A stretch of 50,801 bases of DNA from Desulfosporosinus sp. (GCA_031292055.1 JARLHV010000043.1:1-50801), one strand, 5' to 3'. Shown: positions 6,997-17,211, counted from the first letter of the stretch. A program made the numbers and translations. The notes: generated from the sequence alone by a model not told the origin.

Positions 6997-8754
6997 TCAT
7001 TCGTCATACCGATAGGCCTTCACGTTCCCCTGCTGATAGTGAAAAAGATACCAGCAGGACCTGGAGGATTCACCACCCTTTAAGACATCAGAGGTGAAAT
7101 AGGCCACTGCCGTGTTGCGATGCCACTGACGCCGGTCCATTGCTTGGACCACGGGAATCACCTTTTCCCAATAACTAGCTCGACGAATATCTTCCTGCTT
7201 TGTTTGGCATTGATCTGCTTTTTCAGACTCTGAGCAAACTTCGAGCCAGTCAGGGATGCTGTTGGGACGCTCCCACAGGTAATAATCGAAACGCACGGCA
7301 TCGCGGAGTTCCTCCCCTAAGACGCCCTTTGGCGACGTAATGTTCGGGACTCGCTGCTCGATAAATTCCCACAATCTTTCAAAAAGAGCTTTGCCCGGCC
7401 ACTGGCGCTGAAACCAACCCTTTTGCTGCCAGAACACAGCCAACTCATGATAAAAATCGAAGGGCGTTGTAAAAAATTTAAGAACTTCATATAAGGCGTG
7501 TGCAAACTTTCCTGAATTATAGTATTTATCGAGTAAGTCTTCGATGCGATGTAATTGAAGGATTTCGCTATGTGACAAGAATGGGGTTTCTAAAATTGTA
7601 TAGGGTGGATCTGGTATGAACACAAGGCCATACTGATTGCTTTGTTGACGAAGTCCTGACCCTTTGAGTACTTTTAAAAATCCAAGCTGGAGCATATCTG
7701 GGTTTATTAAGTATACTTCGTTAAACGAGGTCCGAAAATTCGTCCAGCTTTCCCCTGGTAAGCCGGCGATCAGATCAAGGTGAAGCGGAATCCCGCAGGC
7801 CCTCATTTCTGGCACGTATTTTTTCCAGTCCTCAAAGTTTTGAGGGCGCGAAACCATTTCCAACGTCGGTTGGTGCGTGGACTGAACTCCTATTTCCAAT
7901 TGGATTAAACCGCGTGGATAATTTCTGAAATAATTCATCCACTCTTCATCCAATAGATCCCCTGCCATTTCACAATGAACACGAATACCCTGAGCACCCG
8001 GGTGGTATTCGCTCTCTTCCCGCACTATCTCCAAAATTTCCAGAGCGTGACGCTTATTGGCATTGAAGGTTCGATCCACAAATTTTATGGTGCGGGCACC
8101 GTTTTTCAGCAAATGACGAAACAGCTGGCGAAACCGTTCAGGCTCTAGAAATCGAACCCCCTTAAACGTTGCCGACAAGCAATACTGACAGTTGAAAGGG
8201 CAGCCTCTCGTCGTTTCAATATAAACAAGTCGGCCTGTAAAATCTTCCTTCTCTGTATAGGGCAACGGCAGTTCGTTTAAATTCGGGGCAACTCGTCTCG
8301 GCGGATTAACAACGATTTTTCCCTGCTCTATCCAAGCCAGACCAGCCACATGATAAGGTTCATGACCGTTTTGCCAAGTCGTAAGCAGCTCTAAAAATGT
8401 TTTTTCCCCTTCACCAACGACAAGAACATCTACCTCTGGATGCTCAAGCAGAAACTCCTTGGCCTCAAAAGATACTTCCGGGCCCCCAAGGACAAACTTC
8501 ACCTCGGGACAGATTGGACGAAGCTGCCTGACGAGCGCCGTTATTTCCTTTATGTTCCAAATATAGCACGAAAAGCCAATTACATCAGCCTGAGCTTCAT
8601 AGATTTCTTCAGCAATTCGATCTAAATGTTCGTTAATACTAAATTCCCGCAACAAGACATCCGGATAAACTGCGCGAACCTCTGCGCGCAAATAACGGAG
8701 AGCTAGGTTCGTATGTACATATTTGGCATTGAGGGCAACTAAAAGAACACGCAA
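6997..8754 (-). CDS. B12-binding-domain radical SAM protein
   Basis: The protein joins an N-terminal cobalamin-binding-type Rossmann domain (LLVALNAKYVHTNLALRYL) to a radical SAM barrel with the CxxxCxxC cluster motif GCPFNCQYC (Cys185, 189, 192 from the chosen start). A C-terminal domain of the DUF4080 type follows. I prefer TTG 8754 to GTG 8763: GGGGAG lies 7 nt before the TTG but touches the GTG. The result, (M)RVLLVALNAKY, matches the usual family start; 585 aa. The B12 ligand motif DxHxxG is not evident, so cobalamin use is uncertain. The substrate is unknown. It is the first gene after the sigma-54 promoter. Confidence 0.85.
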   Translation of the reverse strand: MRVLLVALNAKYVHTNLALRYLRAEVRAVYPDVLLREFSINEHLDRIAEEIYEAQADVIGFSCYIWNIKEITALVRQLRPICPEVKFVLGGPEVSFEAKEFLLEHPEVDVLVVGEGEKTFLELLTTWQNGHEPYHVAGLAWIEQGKIVVNPPRRVAPNLNELPLPYTEKEDFTGRLVYIETTRGCPFNCQYCLSATFKGVRFLEPERFRQLFRHLLKNGARTIKFVDRTFNANKRHALEILEIVREESEYHPGAQGIRVHCEMAGDLLDEEWMNYFRNYPRGLIQLEIGVQSTHQPTLEMVSRPQNFEDWKKYVPEMRACGIPLHLDLIAGLPGESWTNFRTSFNEVYLINPDMLQLGFLKVLKGSGLRQQSNQYGLVFIPDPPYTILETPFLSHSEILQLHRIEDLLDKYYNSGKFAHALYEVLKFFTTPFDFYHELAVFWQQKGWFQRQWPGKALFERLWEFIEQRVPNITSPKGVLGEELRDAVRFDYYLWERPNSIPDWLEVCSESEKADQCQTKQEDIRRASYWEKVIPVVQAMDRRQWHRNTAVAYFTSDVLKGGESSRSCWYLFHYQQGNVKAYRYDE

Positions 8755-8801
8755 AACCGCCACTCCCCTTCACTTTAAGTATAGCGGTTTCGACCCCTTA
8801 T

Positions 8802-8817
8802 TGCAATTCTTGTGCCA
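8802..8817 (-). promoter_or_regulatory. Sigma-54 (-24/-12) promoter
   Basis: On the minus strand the sequence reads CTGGCAC AAGAA TTGCA, a full match to the invariant TGGCAC-N5-TTGCW core. The -24 element is at 8817-8812 and the -12 element at 8806-8802. Initiation about 12 nt downstream would fall near 8790, leaving a leader of roughly 35 nt before the radical SAM start. A short palindrome TCACAAGTGA at 8847-8856 and an AATAGC/GCTATT inverted repeat (8838-8869) lie upstream and could be activator sites. The spacing and orientation relative to the gene argue against chance. Confidence 0.8.
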
Positions 8818-8837
8818 GTTTGCACGAGCGTTAAAGG

Positions 8838-8869
8838 AATAGCAAATCACAAGTGAAAGCTTAGCTATT
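8838..8869 (-). promoter_or_regulatory. Inverted repeat: activator site or weak terminator
   Basis: AATAGC and GCTATT arms flank a 20-nt centre that contains the palindrome TCACAAGTGA. It overlaps the stop codon of the deacetylase gene, and CCTTTAA follows on the minus strand. It could be a weak terminator for the upstream gene or a binding site for an enhancer-binding protein serving the sigma-54 promoter 20 bp away. Confidence 0.3.
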
Positions 8870-10012
8870 AAATCCTCCGGGAAACAGAATCGGAGCAACT
8901 TTCGGAGTGATCACGCCGAAGGAGTATCCTTGTTGTTTGAGGTACTGAATAATCCGAGGTAGCGCATCAACTGTCGTGACTTTGGCCCCGGCATCATGCA
9001 TTAGGATAATAAGCCTCGACTTACCAGATACTTGGCTCTCAACGTTTTGGACAAGTTGGTCTGCTGGGACGAGAGCGGCGTCAGCATCTCCGCTGCTGAC
9101 ATTCCAATCATAAATTAAATAATCCGCAGCATCGACCGCATTATAATAATTGACATGAAAATGCCCCTGAGTTCCTCCGGGCGCCCGTACAATTTTAGGG
9201 CGAACTCCAATCGCTTTAAAAATAAGCTCTTCATTATGTTTAATTTCCGCTAAAAAAGCCTCTGGGCTGCGATAAACTAACTTATTATCATGGGAATAAC
9301 TGTGATTTCCGATGCCTTCTCCTTGCTCATATTCAGCTTTCAAGAGATCTGGATGCTGTTCTACTTGACTTCCTACTACGAAAAACGTTGCTTGCACACC
9401 TTCATCCTGAAGGATCTTAAGGATGCGAGGCGTAGTTTGAGGATAGGGACCGTCATCAAACGTCAAATAAGCAATTTTTTGCGGTTCTACATTAAATACT
9501 CTGGTGCGCATGGCCAGCCCCGGGGCACTTGGCGGGGTGCCATCCAAATCATAATACGGATGAATCGGGGTCTGAGCAAGATCCGGAGGAGGCGTAGGCG
9601 CAGGATTGTTGTCACTTTCGTCCGCTGGAATGGAAGGGACGGTTATGGTTTTTGGTTCGGGAATTGGTTCTATTTTTGGCTCGGGGATTGGTTCCGTTTT
9701 CGGTTCGGGGATTGGTTCTGTTTTCGGTTCAGGGATTGGTTCTATTTTCGGTTCGGGGATTGGTTCTGTTTTCGGTTCGGGGCTTGGTTTCGTTTTCGAT
9801 TCGGGGCTTGGCAGCTGCGAAGTGTCCTCCGGAGCAGGAGGAGTTTCTCCCGTCTCATTGGCCTCCGGCGTTTGAGAAGGCCCAGTCGTCGTCGCCGGGG
9901 TAACCGGCGCTTTGGTCGACGCAACCTGATGACATCCACTCAGATAGACACTTGTCAGAAGTGCCAGGAGCACAAGGTTTACGCGCCATGTTTGCCAAGG
10001 TTTTATCTTCAT
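8861..10012 (-). CDS. Polysaccharide deacetylase lipoprotein with Pro-rich repeats
   Basis: This is a predicted NodB-fold (carbohydrate esterase 4) deacetylase, acting on peptidoglycan or another surface N-acetylated glycan outside the cell. There is a lipobox with Cys27, then a long Pro/Glu/Lys spacer made of [12 protein letters not shown] octapeptides, then the catalytic domain. Motif 1 is [12 protein letters not shown], with the catalytic base and metal-binding Asp; motif 2 is NHSYSH, with the metal-binding His pair; motif 3 is RAPGG. All are present, so it is probably active. The 383-aa length fits a tethered enzyme. No strong ribosome site is visible before ATG 10012; its short distance from the upstream gene (8 bp) suggests translational coupling. 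Confidence 0.9.
   Translation of the reverse strand: MKIKPWQTWRVNLVLLALLTSVYLSGCHQVASTKAPVTPATTTGPSQTPEANETGETPPAPEDTSQLPSPESKTKPSPEPKTEPIPEPKIEPIPEPKTEPIPEPKTEPIPEPKIEPIPEPKTITVPSIPADESDNNPAPTPPPDLAQTPIHPYYDLDGTPPSAPGLAMRTRVFNVEPQKIAYLTFDDGPYPQTTPRILKILQDEGVQATFFVVGSQVEQHPDLLKAEYEQGEGIGNHSYSHDNKLVYRSPEAFLAEIKHNEELIFKAIGVRPKIVRAPGGTQGHFHVNYYNAVDAADYLIYDWNVSSGDADAALVPADQLVQNVESQVSGKSRLIILMHDAGAKVTTVDALPRIIQYLKQQGYSFGVITPKVAPILFPGGFNS
9661..9804 (-). repeat. Six tandem 24-bp coding repeats
   Basis: Six consecutive 24-bp units encode the octapeptide PIPEPKTE and variants ([16 protein letters not shown]). Units differ by only a few bases, many of them synonymous. The unit count should vary between strains by slippage, changing the length of the wall-spanning stalk without breaking frame. 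Confidence 0.9.
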
Positions 10013-10020
10013 TTTATCTT

Positions 10021-11034
10021 TTATAATAATACCTCCATGTTAATATCTTCAAGCGTTGCGCATCCCGTCAAAATCATGGCTTGTTTCAGTTCAGCGGTCA
10101 TTCTGTTCAACGCTAAAGAGACCCCTTCTGCGCCTCCGCCATAAGCAGCAATGATGAATGGCCTTCCGATTAAGACTGCCTCTGCACCGAGAGCCAACAT
10201 TTTTAACACATCCGTGCCCGACCTGACTCCACCGTCAACAAGCACAGGGATTCGCCCATTAACCGCTGCAACGATTTCTGACAGAATTTCAGCTGTCCCA
10301 GGCGTGTGATCGAGCACTCGTCCACCGTGGTTTGATACGACAATTGCTGCAGCTCCTACTTCAATCGCTATTTCGGCCTCGTCCACCGTCATAATGCCTT
10401 TAATGATAAAGGGTAACGACGTGCTAGAAATGATCGCTTGCATTTCTTCAGCAGTTTTTGGACCAACGGGTTGTCCTTTTAAGGCCATCGTAACCAGGCC
10501 AGCTCCATCGATATCCATTCCTACCGCTAGAACTCCGGCTTCTTCAGCACGACGCAAATAGTTAAAGACCTCTTCCTGCTCCCGCGGTTTAATGAACGGA
10601 ATACCCCGGCCTTGTGCCTGAATTATCGCATCCACCCCGGAATTATACATCACTGGATCGGCACCGTCCCCTGTACACCCTAAAGCTCCTGCCGCCAGGC
10701 AACCCTGAATTATTACTTGAGCCCATTCTGCTTCGTTCAAGGCCCCACCCATGTTATAAACATTGCCCGTAATTGGTGCAGCTAGAATCGGTGTTGCAAG
10801 TTCTTGCCCAAAAAGTTGGTAGGTTGTATTCGGATTCTTGGCACCATGAAGGGTCCTCATATTGAGGCGAAAGGCCGCCAACGCTGCCAGATTGCTTTTA
10901 AAGGAGGCCGCCGTCCCCAGCCCTCCCATCCCTGGGACTTCCCCAGCACAGGCTTTGCCATTACATTCGGAACAAACCCGGCAAAATCCTTTGAGTTTTT
11001 CTCGCGCCGTTTGGCGAACTGTTTTCATATCCAT
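10021..11034 (-). CDS. FMN-dependent alpha-hydroxy-acid dehydrogenase family protein
   Basis: This is a member of the lactate/glycolate oxidase TIM-barrel family, which binds FMN and oxidises 2-hydroxy acids to 2-keto acids. The signature SNHGGRVLDHTPGT carries the catalytic His and substrate-binding Arg; the phosphate-binding region GVRSGTDVLKMLALGA follows. In an anaerobe the electron acceptor is unlikely to be oxygen. At the N-terminus, cysteines 18, 21, 24 and 29 form a CX2CX2CX4C pattern that is not part of classic family members and could hold an Fe-S cluster or zinc. ATG 11034 has a GGGAG site 9 nt upstream. 337 aa. The substrate is not determinable. Confidence 0.88.
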   Translation of the reverse strand: MDMKTVRQTAREKLKGFCRVCSECNGKACAGEVPGMGGLGTAASFKSNLAALAAFRLNMRTLHGAKNPNTTYQLFGQELATPILAAPITGNVYNMGGALNEAEWAQVIIQGCLAAGALGCTGDGADPVMYNSGVDAIIQAQGRGIPFIKPREQEEVFNYLRRAEEAGVLAVGMDIDGAGLVTMALKGQPVGPKTAEEMQAIISSTSLPFIIKGIMTVDEAEIAIEVGAAAIVVSNHGGRVLDHTPGTAEILSEIVAAVNGRIPVLVDGGVRSGTDVLKMLALGAEAVLIGRPFIIAAYGGGAEGVSLALNRMTAELKQAMILTGCATLEDINMEVLL

Positions 11035-11052
11035 TTCGAAATTCTCCCTTCC

Positions 11053-11886
11053 TTAACGTCGAGGGACGTAAGGCATCGTGCCACTTTGCAGTACATAACG
11101 TTCAATAGCCTCTGCCACTCCGTCTTCCTCATTGCTGACTGTAATGATATCCGCTTGTTCCTTAATTTCTGATCGGGCATTGCCCATAGCCACACCAAGT
11201 CCTGCATATTTAATCATTTCCAGATCATTAAAACTGTCTCCAATCGCCATAACGTCTTGCTGGACAATTCCTAAATGCTCTGCTAAAGAGGCCAAGGCGA
11301 CGCCTTTGTTTACGGAATAATCTATCATTTCCAGGAAACAGGGCTTAGATTTAGTAATGTGCACCTTTTCTCCGTAATGTTGTTTCAAGACAGGAGCCAA
11401 TTGGTCGAGATCCGCTTCCTCTGCCATCAGGAGAATTTTCTCTACCCCTTCGGGTTCCTGAGCAAGCAGGCTGGACAGATTTTCTTCCTCAATAGGAACA
11501 CTCGCAATCCGCGCGTACTCCCGCGACCATTGATTCAATTCCGTCGCAATGACACGATTTTTGAGATAAACCTGAGCATAAAACCCTCGTTTCGAAACAT
11601 ACCGAACAAGTTCATCTGCCACAGTACTGGGAATAACTCGTCGGAAAAGAATATCACCGCTTAAGACATGTTGAATCATCGCCCCATGGCACGTGATCAC
11701 CGGAACATCCACGCCCAGTTGTTCTACATAAGGACGCGCCGAAAGAGACATACGCCCGGTAGCAATGGTCATTTTAACGCCCTGAGCCTGAGCTTTTTGA
11801 ATCGCCTCAACAACACGCGGGGAAATCGTCCAATCATCCCTAAGCAGGGTGTCATCCAGATCCATAGCTACTAATCGAATCGCCAC
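11053..11886 (-). CDS. Cof-type HAD phosphatase
   Basis: This is a cytoplasmic HAD-superfamily hydrolase of the Cof subfamily, acting on small sugar or nucleotide phosphates. The start is GTG 11886, preceded by AAGGAGG at 9 nt; the longer open frame to 11967 runs into repeat DNA and lacks a site. It gives 277 aa beginning (M)AIRLVAMDLDDTLL, with the nucleophile Asp9 and acid Asp11. Motif II is in MTIATGR, and motif IV GDSFNDLEMI is near the C-terminus. All catalytic motifs are intact. The substrate is unknown. The next gene starts 18 bp downstream. Confidence 0.92.
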   Translation of the reverse strand: MAIRLVAMDLDDTLLRDDWTISPRVVEAIQKAQAQGVKMTIATGRMSLSARPYVEQLGVDVPVITCHGAMIQHVLSGDILFRRVIPSTVADELVRYVSKRGFYAQVYLKNRVIATELNQWSREYARIASVPIEEENLSSLLAQEPEGVEKILLMAEEADLDQLAPVLKQHYGEKVHITKSKPCFLEMIDYSVNKGVALASLAEHLGIVQQDVMAIGDSFNDLEMIKYAGLGVAMGNARSEIKEQADIITVSNEEDGVAEAIERYVLQSGTMPYVPRR

Positions 11887-11928
11887 GCCCTTATCCCTCC
11901 TTAAATCCCGATACATTTTCGCAGTTTT

Positions 11929-12114
11929 CATAGTTATAATTCGTGGTTTAAATATCAACGATCGCAAGTTCCCCCACTCTTCATTCTTTGTTTATTCGAC
12001 AGCGAAAAGGACATTCCTTTCCCTTAGTGACGAATTTGTAGTTCAATATTATTCGTTCGTCTATTCATAGTTCGAACCTTGATTATTGATTATTGATTAT
12101 TGATTATTGACTTG
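11929..12114. repeat. Heptamer repeat array upstream of HAD gene
   Basis: Between 12081 and 12108 the heptamer GATTATT is repeated four times exactly. The preceding units (ATAGTTC, GAACCTT) keep the same 7-bp phase. A more decayed stretch from 11929 (CATAGTT, ATAATTC, GTGGTTT, AAATATC, AACGATC, GCAAGTT) shows the same period. Together they fill most of the gap between the uvrA stop and the HAD gene. Confidence 0.65.
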
Positions 12115-12119
12115 TACTC

Positions 12120-14936
12120 CTACTCTAAATAACGCTTTAAATACTGCCCCGTATACGATGCCGGGAAAGCAGCAATGTCCTCCGGGGTCCCTGCTATTAC
12201 CACTTCTCCGCCTCGATTCCCTCCTTCAGGACCGAGGTCGACGAGCCAGTCTGCCGTTTTGATGACATCGAGGTTATGCTCAATGACGAGCACCGTATCC
12301 CCTGCATCTACCAAACGATGGAGCACCTGGAGGAGTTTGTCGATATCTGCCGTGTGCAAACCTGTCGTCGGTTCATCGAGAATATAAATTGTTTTCCCTG
12401 TACTGCGACGGCTCAATTCCGTGGCTAATTTAATACGCTGGGCTTCTCCCCCGGATAAGGTGGTTGCGGGTTGTCCCAGACGAATATACCCCAAGCCCAC
12501 ATCCTGCATTGTCTGAAACTTTCGGGAAATTTTCGGAACTGCTTTAAAGAATTCTACGGCTTCATCCACTGTCATATCTAAGACTTGAGCAATACTTTTA
12601 CCTTTATAGTGCACTTCTAAAGTCTCTCTATTATACCGTTTCCCCTCGCAAATTTCACAGGGAACGTAGACGTCTGGCAGAAAATGCATTTCGATCTTGA
12701 TGATCCCGTCGCCACGGCAGGCCTCACAACGGCCGCCTTTGACGTTAAAGCTGAAGCGGCCGGGCTTGTACCCTCGCATTTTGGCTTCCGGAGTTAGAGA
12801 AAAGAGTTCACGAATAAAATCAAACACACCGGTATAGGTCGCGGGATTAGAACGGGGGGTCCGTCCGATCGGAGACTGGTCAATATCAATAACCTTGTCC
12901 AGATACTCTAACCCCGCCAAGCGATCATGCACTCCAGCACGTGACCGCGCACCGTTCAGCTTAGCTGCTAATCCTTTGTAAATAATTTCATTGACCAAGG
13001 TACTTTTGCCAGAGCCGGAGACTCCTGTCACACAGGTAAACAAACCTAAGGGAATGCGCACCTGAATATCCTTAAGATTATTTTCTCGGGCTCCAAAAAC
13101 TTCGAGCCATTTTCCGTTCGGCTGCCGTCGATTCTCCGGCACCGCAATCTGTTTTTCGCCACTCAAATATTGCCCAGTGATTGATCTTTTATTGTCCTTG
13201 ATTTCCTCAATGGTCCCTTCCGCCACCACTCGTCCACCATGAGCCCCTGCACCGGGACCGATATCAATAATGTGATCCGCCGCAATCATCGTATCCTCAT
13301 CATGCTCGACCACAATTAGGGTATTGCCGAGATCACGCAAGCGTTTAAGTGTGGAAAGAAGACGGGCATTGTCCCGTTGGTGGAGCCCAATGCTCGGTTC
13401 ATCCAGAACATAAAGCACACCCATCAAACTTGAGCCAATCTGAGTTGCCAAACGGATCCGCTGCGCTTCGCCACCCGAGAGCGAACCCGCGGCACGCCCT
13501 AGCGTCAGGTAGTCCAGTCCCACATTCATCAAAAATCCTAGTCTCTCCCTAATTTCCTTCAAAATCTGGCGGGCAATCGTTTCTTCTTTCGGCGTAAGGA
13601 CCAGTTGCTTTAGAAAGCTTATTGCTTCAGTAATTGGCAGGCGGGTCAAATCATCAATTGAGAGCCCCCCCACCTTCACGGCTAACGCTTCTGGTTTTAG
13701 GCGTTGCCCTTGACAGCTTGGACAAAGGTGCTCACTCATATACCCTTCAATTTCAACACGCACCATATCTGAAGTTGACTCCCGATACCGACGTTCAAAA
13801 AGAGGAATCAGTCCTTCAAAGTTGGTATGATATGTTTTGGGTTGATCAAAAATATTTTGGTACTGAAAACGAATCGGGGTTTCTGTTCCATAAAGTAGCC
13901 CCTGCCATTGGTTTTCAGTGAGCTCTTGTAAGGGAGTAGCCATCTCGAATCCCAAGTTTAAGGCCACAGCCTCCATCATTTTGGGGTAATAGCTGGAAGT
14001 TGATTTGGCCCAAGGTGCAATCGCCCCTGTTGCCAAAGACCGGGAACGGTCAGGGAGGAGTAAGTCAATGTCAACGACAAGATTTGCCCCTAGTCCTGTA
14101 CAAGCCGGGCATGCGCCATAGGGGCTATTAAAGGAAAAAAGACGTGGAGAAATCTCTTCAAGCGCAATCCCGCAATCTGGACAGGCAAAATTCTCACTAA
14201 AATGCAACTCACCCCCGTCAGTGATGTCCACGCTAACATTTCCTTCACCAAGTTTGAGCGCTGTTTCCAGAGAATCCGCCAAACGCTCGGCACTTTCAGG
14301 TTTCAGAGATATACGGTCGATCACGACTTCAACCGAATGCTTTTTGTTCTTGGCCAGTTCAATCTCTTCGCTCAGGTCTCTGGTCTCTCCATCCACACGC
14401 ACTCGAACATACCCTGACTTCCGAGCATCCTCAAAGACCTTTTGATGTTCGCCTTTTTTTCCTTTTACAAGCGGGGCTAAGATTTGCAGTTTCGTTCGCT
14501 CCGGTAAATTCATCACTTGGTCAACCATCTGCTGGATAGTCTGCTGGGAAATCCCACGCCCACACTGTGGGCAATGAGGATGCCCGATCCGCGCATACAG
14601 CAAACGAAGGTAATCGGAAACCTCCGTCGCCGTTCCTACCGTCGAGCGAGGATTACGATTGGTCGTCTTCTGATCGATTGAAATCGCAGGGGAGAGCCCT
14701 TCGATGGAATCCACATCGGGTTTATCCATCTGCCCCAAAAACTGTCGGGCATAGGCAGAAAGGGATTCTACATAACGCCTCTGTCCTTCAGCATAGATTG
14801 TATCAAAGGCCAGGGACGATTTTCCCGAGCCGGACAAGCCGGTAATCACCACTAGTTTATTGCGTGGGATGTCAATATCGATGTTTTTTAAGTTATGGGC
14901 ACGTGCGCCACGCACCTTTAGATAGTCTTGGGTCAT
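12120..14936 (-). CDS. uvrA: UvrABC excinuclease subunit A
   Basis: UvrA is the damage-sensing ABC ATPase dimer of nucleotide excision repair; it loads UvrB at lesions. At 938 aa it is full length. The first Walker A is [12 protein letters not shown] near residue 35 and the second is [11 protein letters not shown] near 640. Two LSGGEAQRI signature motifs and zinc-binding cysteine pairs (CPDCG/CPACTG and CEACRG/CEICEG) are present. ATG 14936 follows AGGAGG by 6 nt. It lies 19 bp after uvrB, an operon order usual in Firmicutes. I did not find a convincing LexA box. Confidence 0.98.
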   Translation of the reverse strand: MTQDYLKVRGARAHNLKNIDIDIPRNKLVVITGLSGSGKSSLAFDTIYAEGQRRYVESLSAYARQFLGQMDKPDVDSIEGLSPAISIDQKTTNRNPRSTVGTATEVSDYLRLLYARIGHPHCPQCGRGISQQTIQQMVDQVMNLPERTKLQILAPLVKGKKGEHQKVFEDARKSGYVRVRVDGETRDLSEEIELAKNKKHSVEVVIDRISLKPESAERLADSLETALKLGEGNVSVDITDGGELHFSENFACPDCGIALEEISPRLFSFNSPYGACPACTGLGANLVVDIDLLLPDRSRSLATGAIAPWAKSTSSYYPKMMEAVALNLGFEMATPLQELTENQWQGLLYGTETPIRFQYQNIFDQPKTYHTNFEGLIPLFERRYRESTSDMVRVEIEGYMSEHLCPSCQGQRLKPEALAVKVGGLSIDDLTRLPITEAISFLKQLVLTPKEETIARQILKEIRERLGFLMNVGLDYLTLGRAAGSLSGGEAQRIRLATQIGSSLMGVLYVLDEPSIGLHQRDNARLLSTLKRLRDLGNTLIVVEHDEDTMIAADHIIDIGPGAGAHGGRVVAEGTIEEIKDNKRSITGQYLSGEKQIAVPENRRQPNGKWLEVFGARENNLKDIQVRIPLGLFTCVTGVSGSGKSTLVNEIIYKGLAAKLNGARSRAGVHDRLAGLEYLDKVIDIDQSPIGRTPRSNPATYTGVFDFIRELFSLTPEAKMRGYKPGRFSFNVKGGRCEACRGDGIIKIEMHFLPDVYVPCEICEGKRYNRETLEVHYKGKSIAQVLDMTVDEAVEFFKAVPKISRKFQTMQDVGLGYIRLGQPATTLSGGEAQRIKLATELSRRSTGKTIYILDEPTTGLHTADIDKLLQVLHRLVDAGDTVLVIEHNLDVIKTADWLVDLGPEGGNRGGEVVIAGTPEDIAAFPASYTGQYLKRYLE

Positions 14937-14955
14937 GATTGGCCTCCTAGTTGAG

Positions 14956-16998
14956 TCAGTTTATTGATTTCTTTCTTGCTTTCTTGTCTTCTCGCTTATA
15001 GCGAGTATTGCCTCGTTGTTGTGAAGTTACTTTGTATTTATTTTCTTCTCCTTTTAGCTCGATCACAGCATCTCTGATTTCGGCTGCTCGTTCAAAATCC
15101 AGCTCTCGAGCTGCCAGGCGCATTTCTTGTTCTAAACTCTTGAGGAGTGTGGCAAGCTCTTCGGGCGGCAGTTTGGTTCCGTAGGCTTTTTTTAGCTCGG
15201 CAACTTTCGTTGCCTCTGGCGCATCATGAACCGCCTTATGAATGGTCTGTGGAGTAATCCCCATTTTTTCGTTATGAGCCATTTGGATCGCGCGGCGTCG
15301 ATTCGTTTCATCGAGAGCGAGTTGCATTGACCTTGTGATCTTATCACCGTACATAACGACCTTCCCTTGAGCATGGCGTGCTGCACGACCGATGGTCTGA
15401 ATAAGGGAACGATCCGACCTAAGAAATCCTTCTTTATCCGCGTCGAGAATTGCGACCAGGGAAACTTCCGGCAAATCGAGTCCTTCACGTAAGAGGTTGA
15501 TTCCAACCACTACGTCAATCGTCCCCAAACGAAGCTCGCGCAGAATTTCCACGCGCTCAAGGGTCTTAATATCCGAATGAAGGTACTTCACCTTAATTTC
15601 TAGGTTTTTAAAGTAATCTGTGAGATCCTCAGCCATTTTTTTCGTTAGCGTCGTAATCAAGACCCGTTCATCCCTGGAGATCCGCGCTCTGATTTCCCCA
15701 AGCAAATCATCAATTTGCCCTTTGGTCTGGCGTACAATAACCTCCGGATCCAGTAACCCAGTAGGGCGAATAATCTGCTCTACAACGGTCGGACAATGAG
15801 CGATTTCATAAGGCCCTGGCGTTGCACTGACATAGATGCTTTGCTTAATTGTCTGTTCAAACTCGGCAAACGTCAAGGGTCGATTATCCAAGGCTGAAGG
15901 AAGACGAAAACCATAGTCCACCAGCGTAGTTTTGCGTGAACGATCGCCTTCATACATTCCTCTTACCTGAGGAAGAGAAACGTGGGATTCATCGACAAAA
16001 AGGAGAAAATCTTCAGGGAAATAATGGAGCAAGGTATAGGGTGTCTCGCCCGGCTCACGGAAGGTCAAATGGCGAGAATAATTTTCGATTCCATTACAGA
16101 AACCCATTTCCCTAAGCATTTCTAAATCATAACGTGTCCGCTGCTCAAGTCGTTGTCCTTCTAAAAGCTTGTTCTCCGCTTCTAAGACCTTTAGTCGTTC
16201 GTCCAGTTCCTTTTCAATATTTTCTGCAGCCTCCATGACTTTATCTTTGGCAATTACATAGTGGGAGTTCGGGAAAATTGAGACATGGTACCGTTCCCCT
16301 AAGATTTCCCCAGTCAAGACATCGATCTCATAAATATGCTCGATTTCATCCCCAAACATCTCCACTCGAAGCACCCGCTCACTTGCTGCAGCAGGATAAA
16401 TCTCTACAACATCCCCTCGGACACGGAACGTTCCTCGAACAAACGCTATATCATTGCGGTCATATTGGATCGAAATCAACTTGCGCAAAATCTCATTACG
16501 ATCGACAACTTGTCCCTGCCGTAACGAAAGAACCAGCTCACGATAATCCTCTGGAGATCCTAAACCGTAAATACAAGAAACGCTGGCCACCACGATCACA
16601 TCACGTCGTTCAAGTAATGAAGCGGTCGCTGAGTGACGCAATTTCTCAATTTCATCGTTAATCGAAGCATCTTTTTCAATAAACGTATCACTGGAGGGCA
16701 CGTAAGCCTCAGGTTGGTAATAATCATAGTAACTCACAAAGTACTCGACGGCATTTTCAGGAAAATACTCCTTGAACTCACTATATAGTTGCGCCGCCAA
16801 GGTTTTATTATGAGCAAGGATGAGAGTCGGCCTCTGCACCTTCGTAATGATATTAGCCATTGTAAAGGTCTTCCCAGACCCTGTAACTCCCAGTAATGTC
16901 TGATGCCGCCGACCTTCATTCACCCCAGCGGCCAGAGCATCTATGGCCTGCGGCTGATCCCCCGCCGCTTTATAGGGAGCCTGTAAATGGAATTCCAT
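14956..16998 (-). CDS. uvrB: UvrABC excinuclease subunit B
   Basis: UvrB is the helicase-like subunit that verifies damage and recruits UvrC. I choose ATG 16998, with AAGGAG 10 nt upstream, over TTG 17019; this gives 680 aa starting [19 protein letters not shown], typical of the family. Walker A GVTGSGKT is at 37-44, the beta-hairpin region has [12 protein letters not shown], and motif II is DESH. The C-terminal UVR domain ([20 protein letters not shown]) mediates UvrA/UvrC contact. The basic tail after about residue 655 is family-variable. Confidence 0.98.
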   Translation of the reverse strand: MEFHLQAPYKAAGDQPQAIDALAAGVNEGRRHQTLLGVTGSGKTFTMANIITKVQRPTLILAHNKTLAAQLYSEFKEYFPENAVEYFVSYYDYYQPEAYVPSSDTFIEKDASINDEIEKLRHSATASLLERRDVIVVASVSCIYGLGSPEDYRELVLSLRQGQVVDRNEILRKLISIQYDRNDIAFVRGTFRVRGDVVEIYPAAASERVLRVEMFGDEIEHIYEIDVLTGEILGERYHVSIFPNSHYVIAKDKVMEAAENIEKELDERLKVLEAENKLLEGQRLEQRTRYDLEMLREMGFCNGIENYSRHLTFREPGETPYTLLHYFPEDFLLFVDESHVSLPQVRGMYEGDRSRKTTLVDYGFRLPSALDNRPLTFAEFEQTIKQSIYVSATPGPYEIAHCPTVVEQIIRPTGLLDPEVIVRQTKGQIDDLLGEIRARISRDERVLITTLTKKMAEDLTDYFKNLEIKVKYLHSDIKTLERVEILRELRLGTIDVVVGINLLREGLDLPEVSLVAILDADKEGFLRSDRSLIQTIGRAARHAQGKVVMYGDKITRSMQLALDETNRRRAIQMAHNEKMGITPQTIHKAVHDAPEATKVAELKKAYGTKLPPEELATLLKSLEQEMRLAARELDFERAAEIRDAVIELKGEENKYKVTSQQRGNTRYKREDKKARKKSIN

Positions 16999-17177
16999 GT
17001 GCTCCGGTCTCCTTTTCAATTCATAAAAATTACTATATTGACAAGATCAGCAGTAGACTTACTGCACTAATTTGATTTTAATAATTTATAATTCTTCTTA
17101 GTTTATTTTACATCTAAGCCATACGTTATACAAATTAAATCATCACCCGCATCGGCGAACGGGCCGTTTTTAGTAAA

Positions 17178-17211
17178 AGAAATAAGCCGAAAGGTCTTCG
17201 GCTTATTTAGA
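17178..17211 (-). terminator. Rho-independent terminator of the sugar-binding gene
   Basis: An AATAAGCCGAA/TTCGGCTTATT stem with a short loop is followed on the minus strand by a T-rich run (TTTCTTTTAC). It lies 20 nt after the stop of the lipoprotein gene and isolates it from uvrB. Confidence 0.85.

Noticed and set aside
9661..9804. CRISPR-like array
   Set aside because: 24-bp units are contiguous without spacers and lie inside an intact coding sequence.
9290..10144. Long plus-strand open frame opposite the deacetylase
   Set aside because: It mirrors the Pro/Glu/Lys repeat coding of the real minus-strand gene (Phe/Arg/Trp-rich low complexity) and has no ribosome site.
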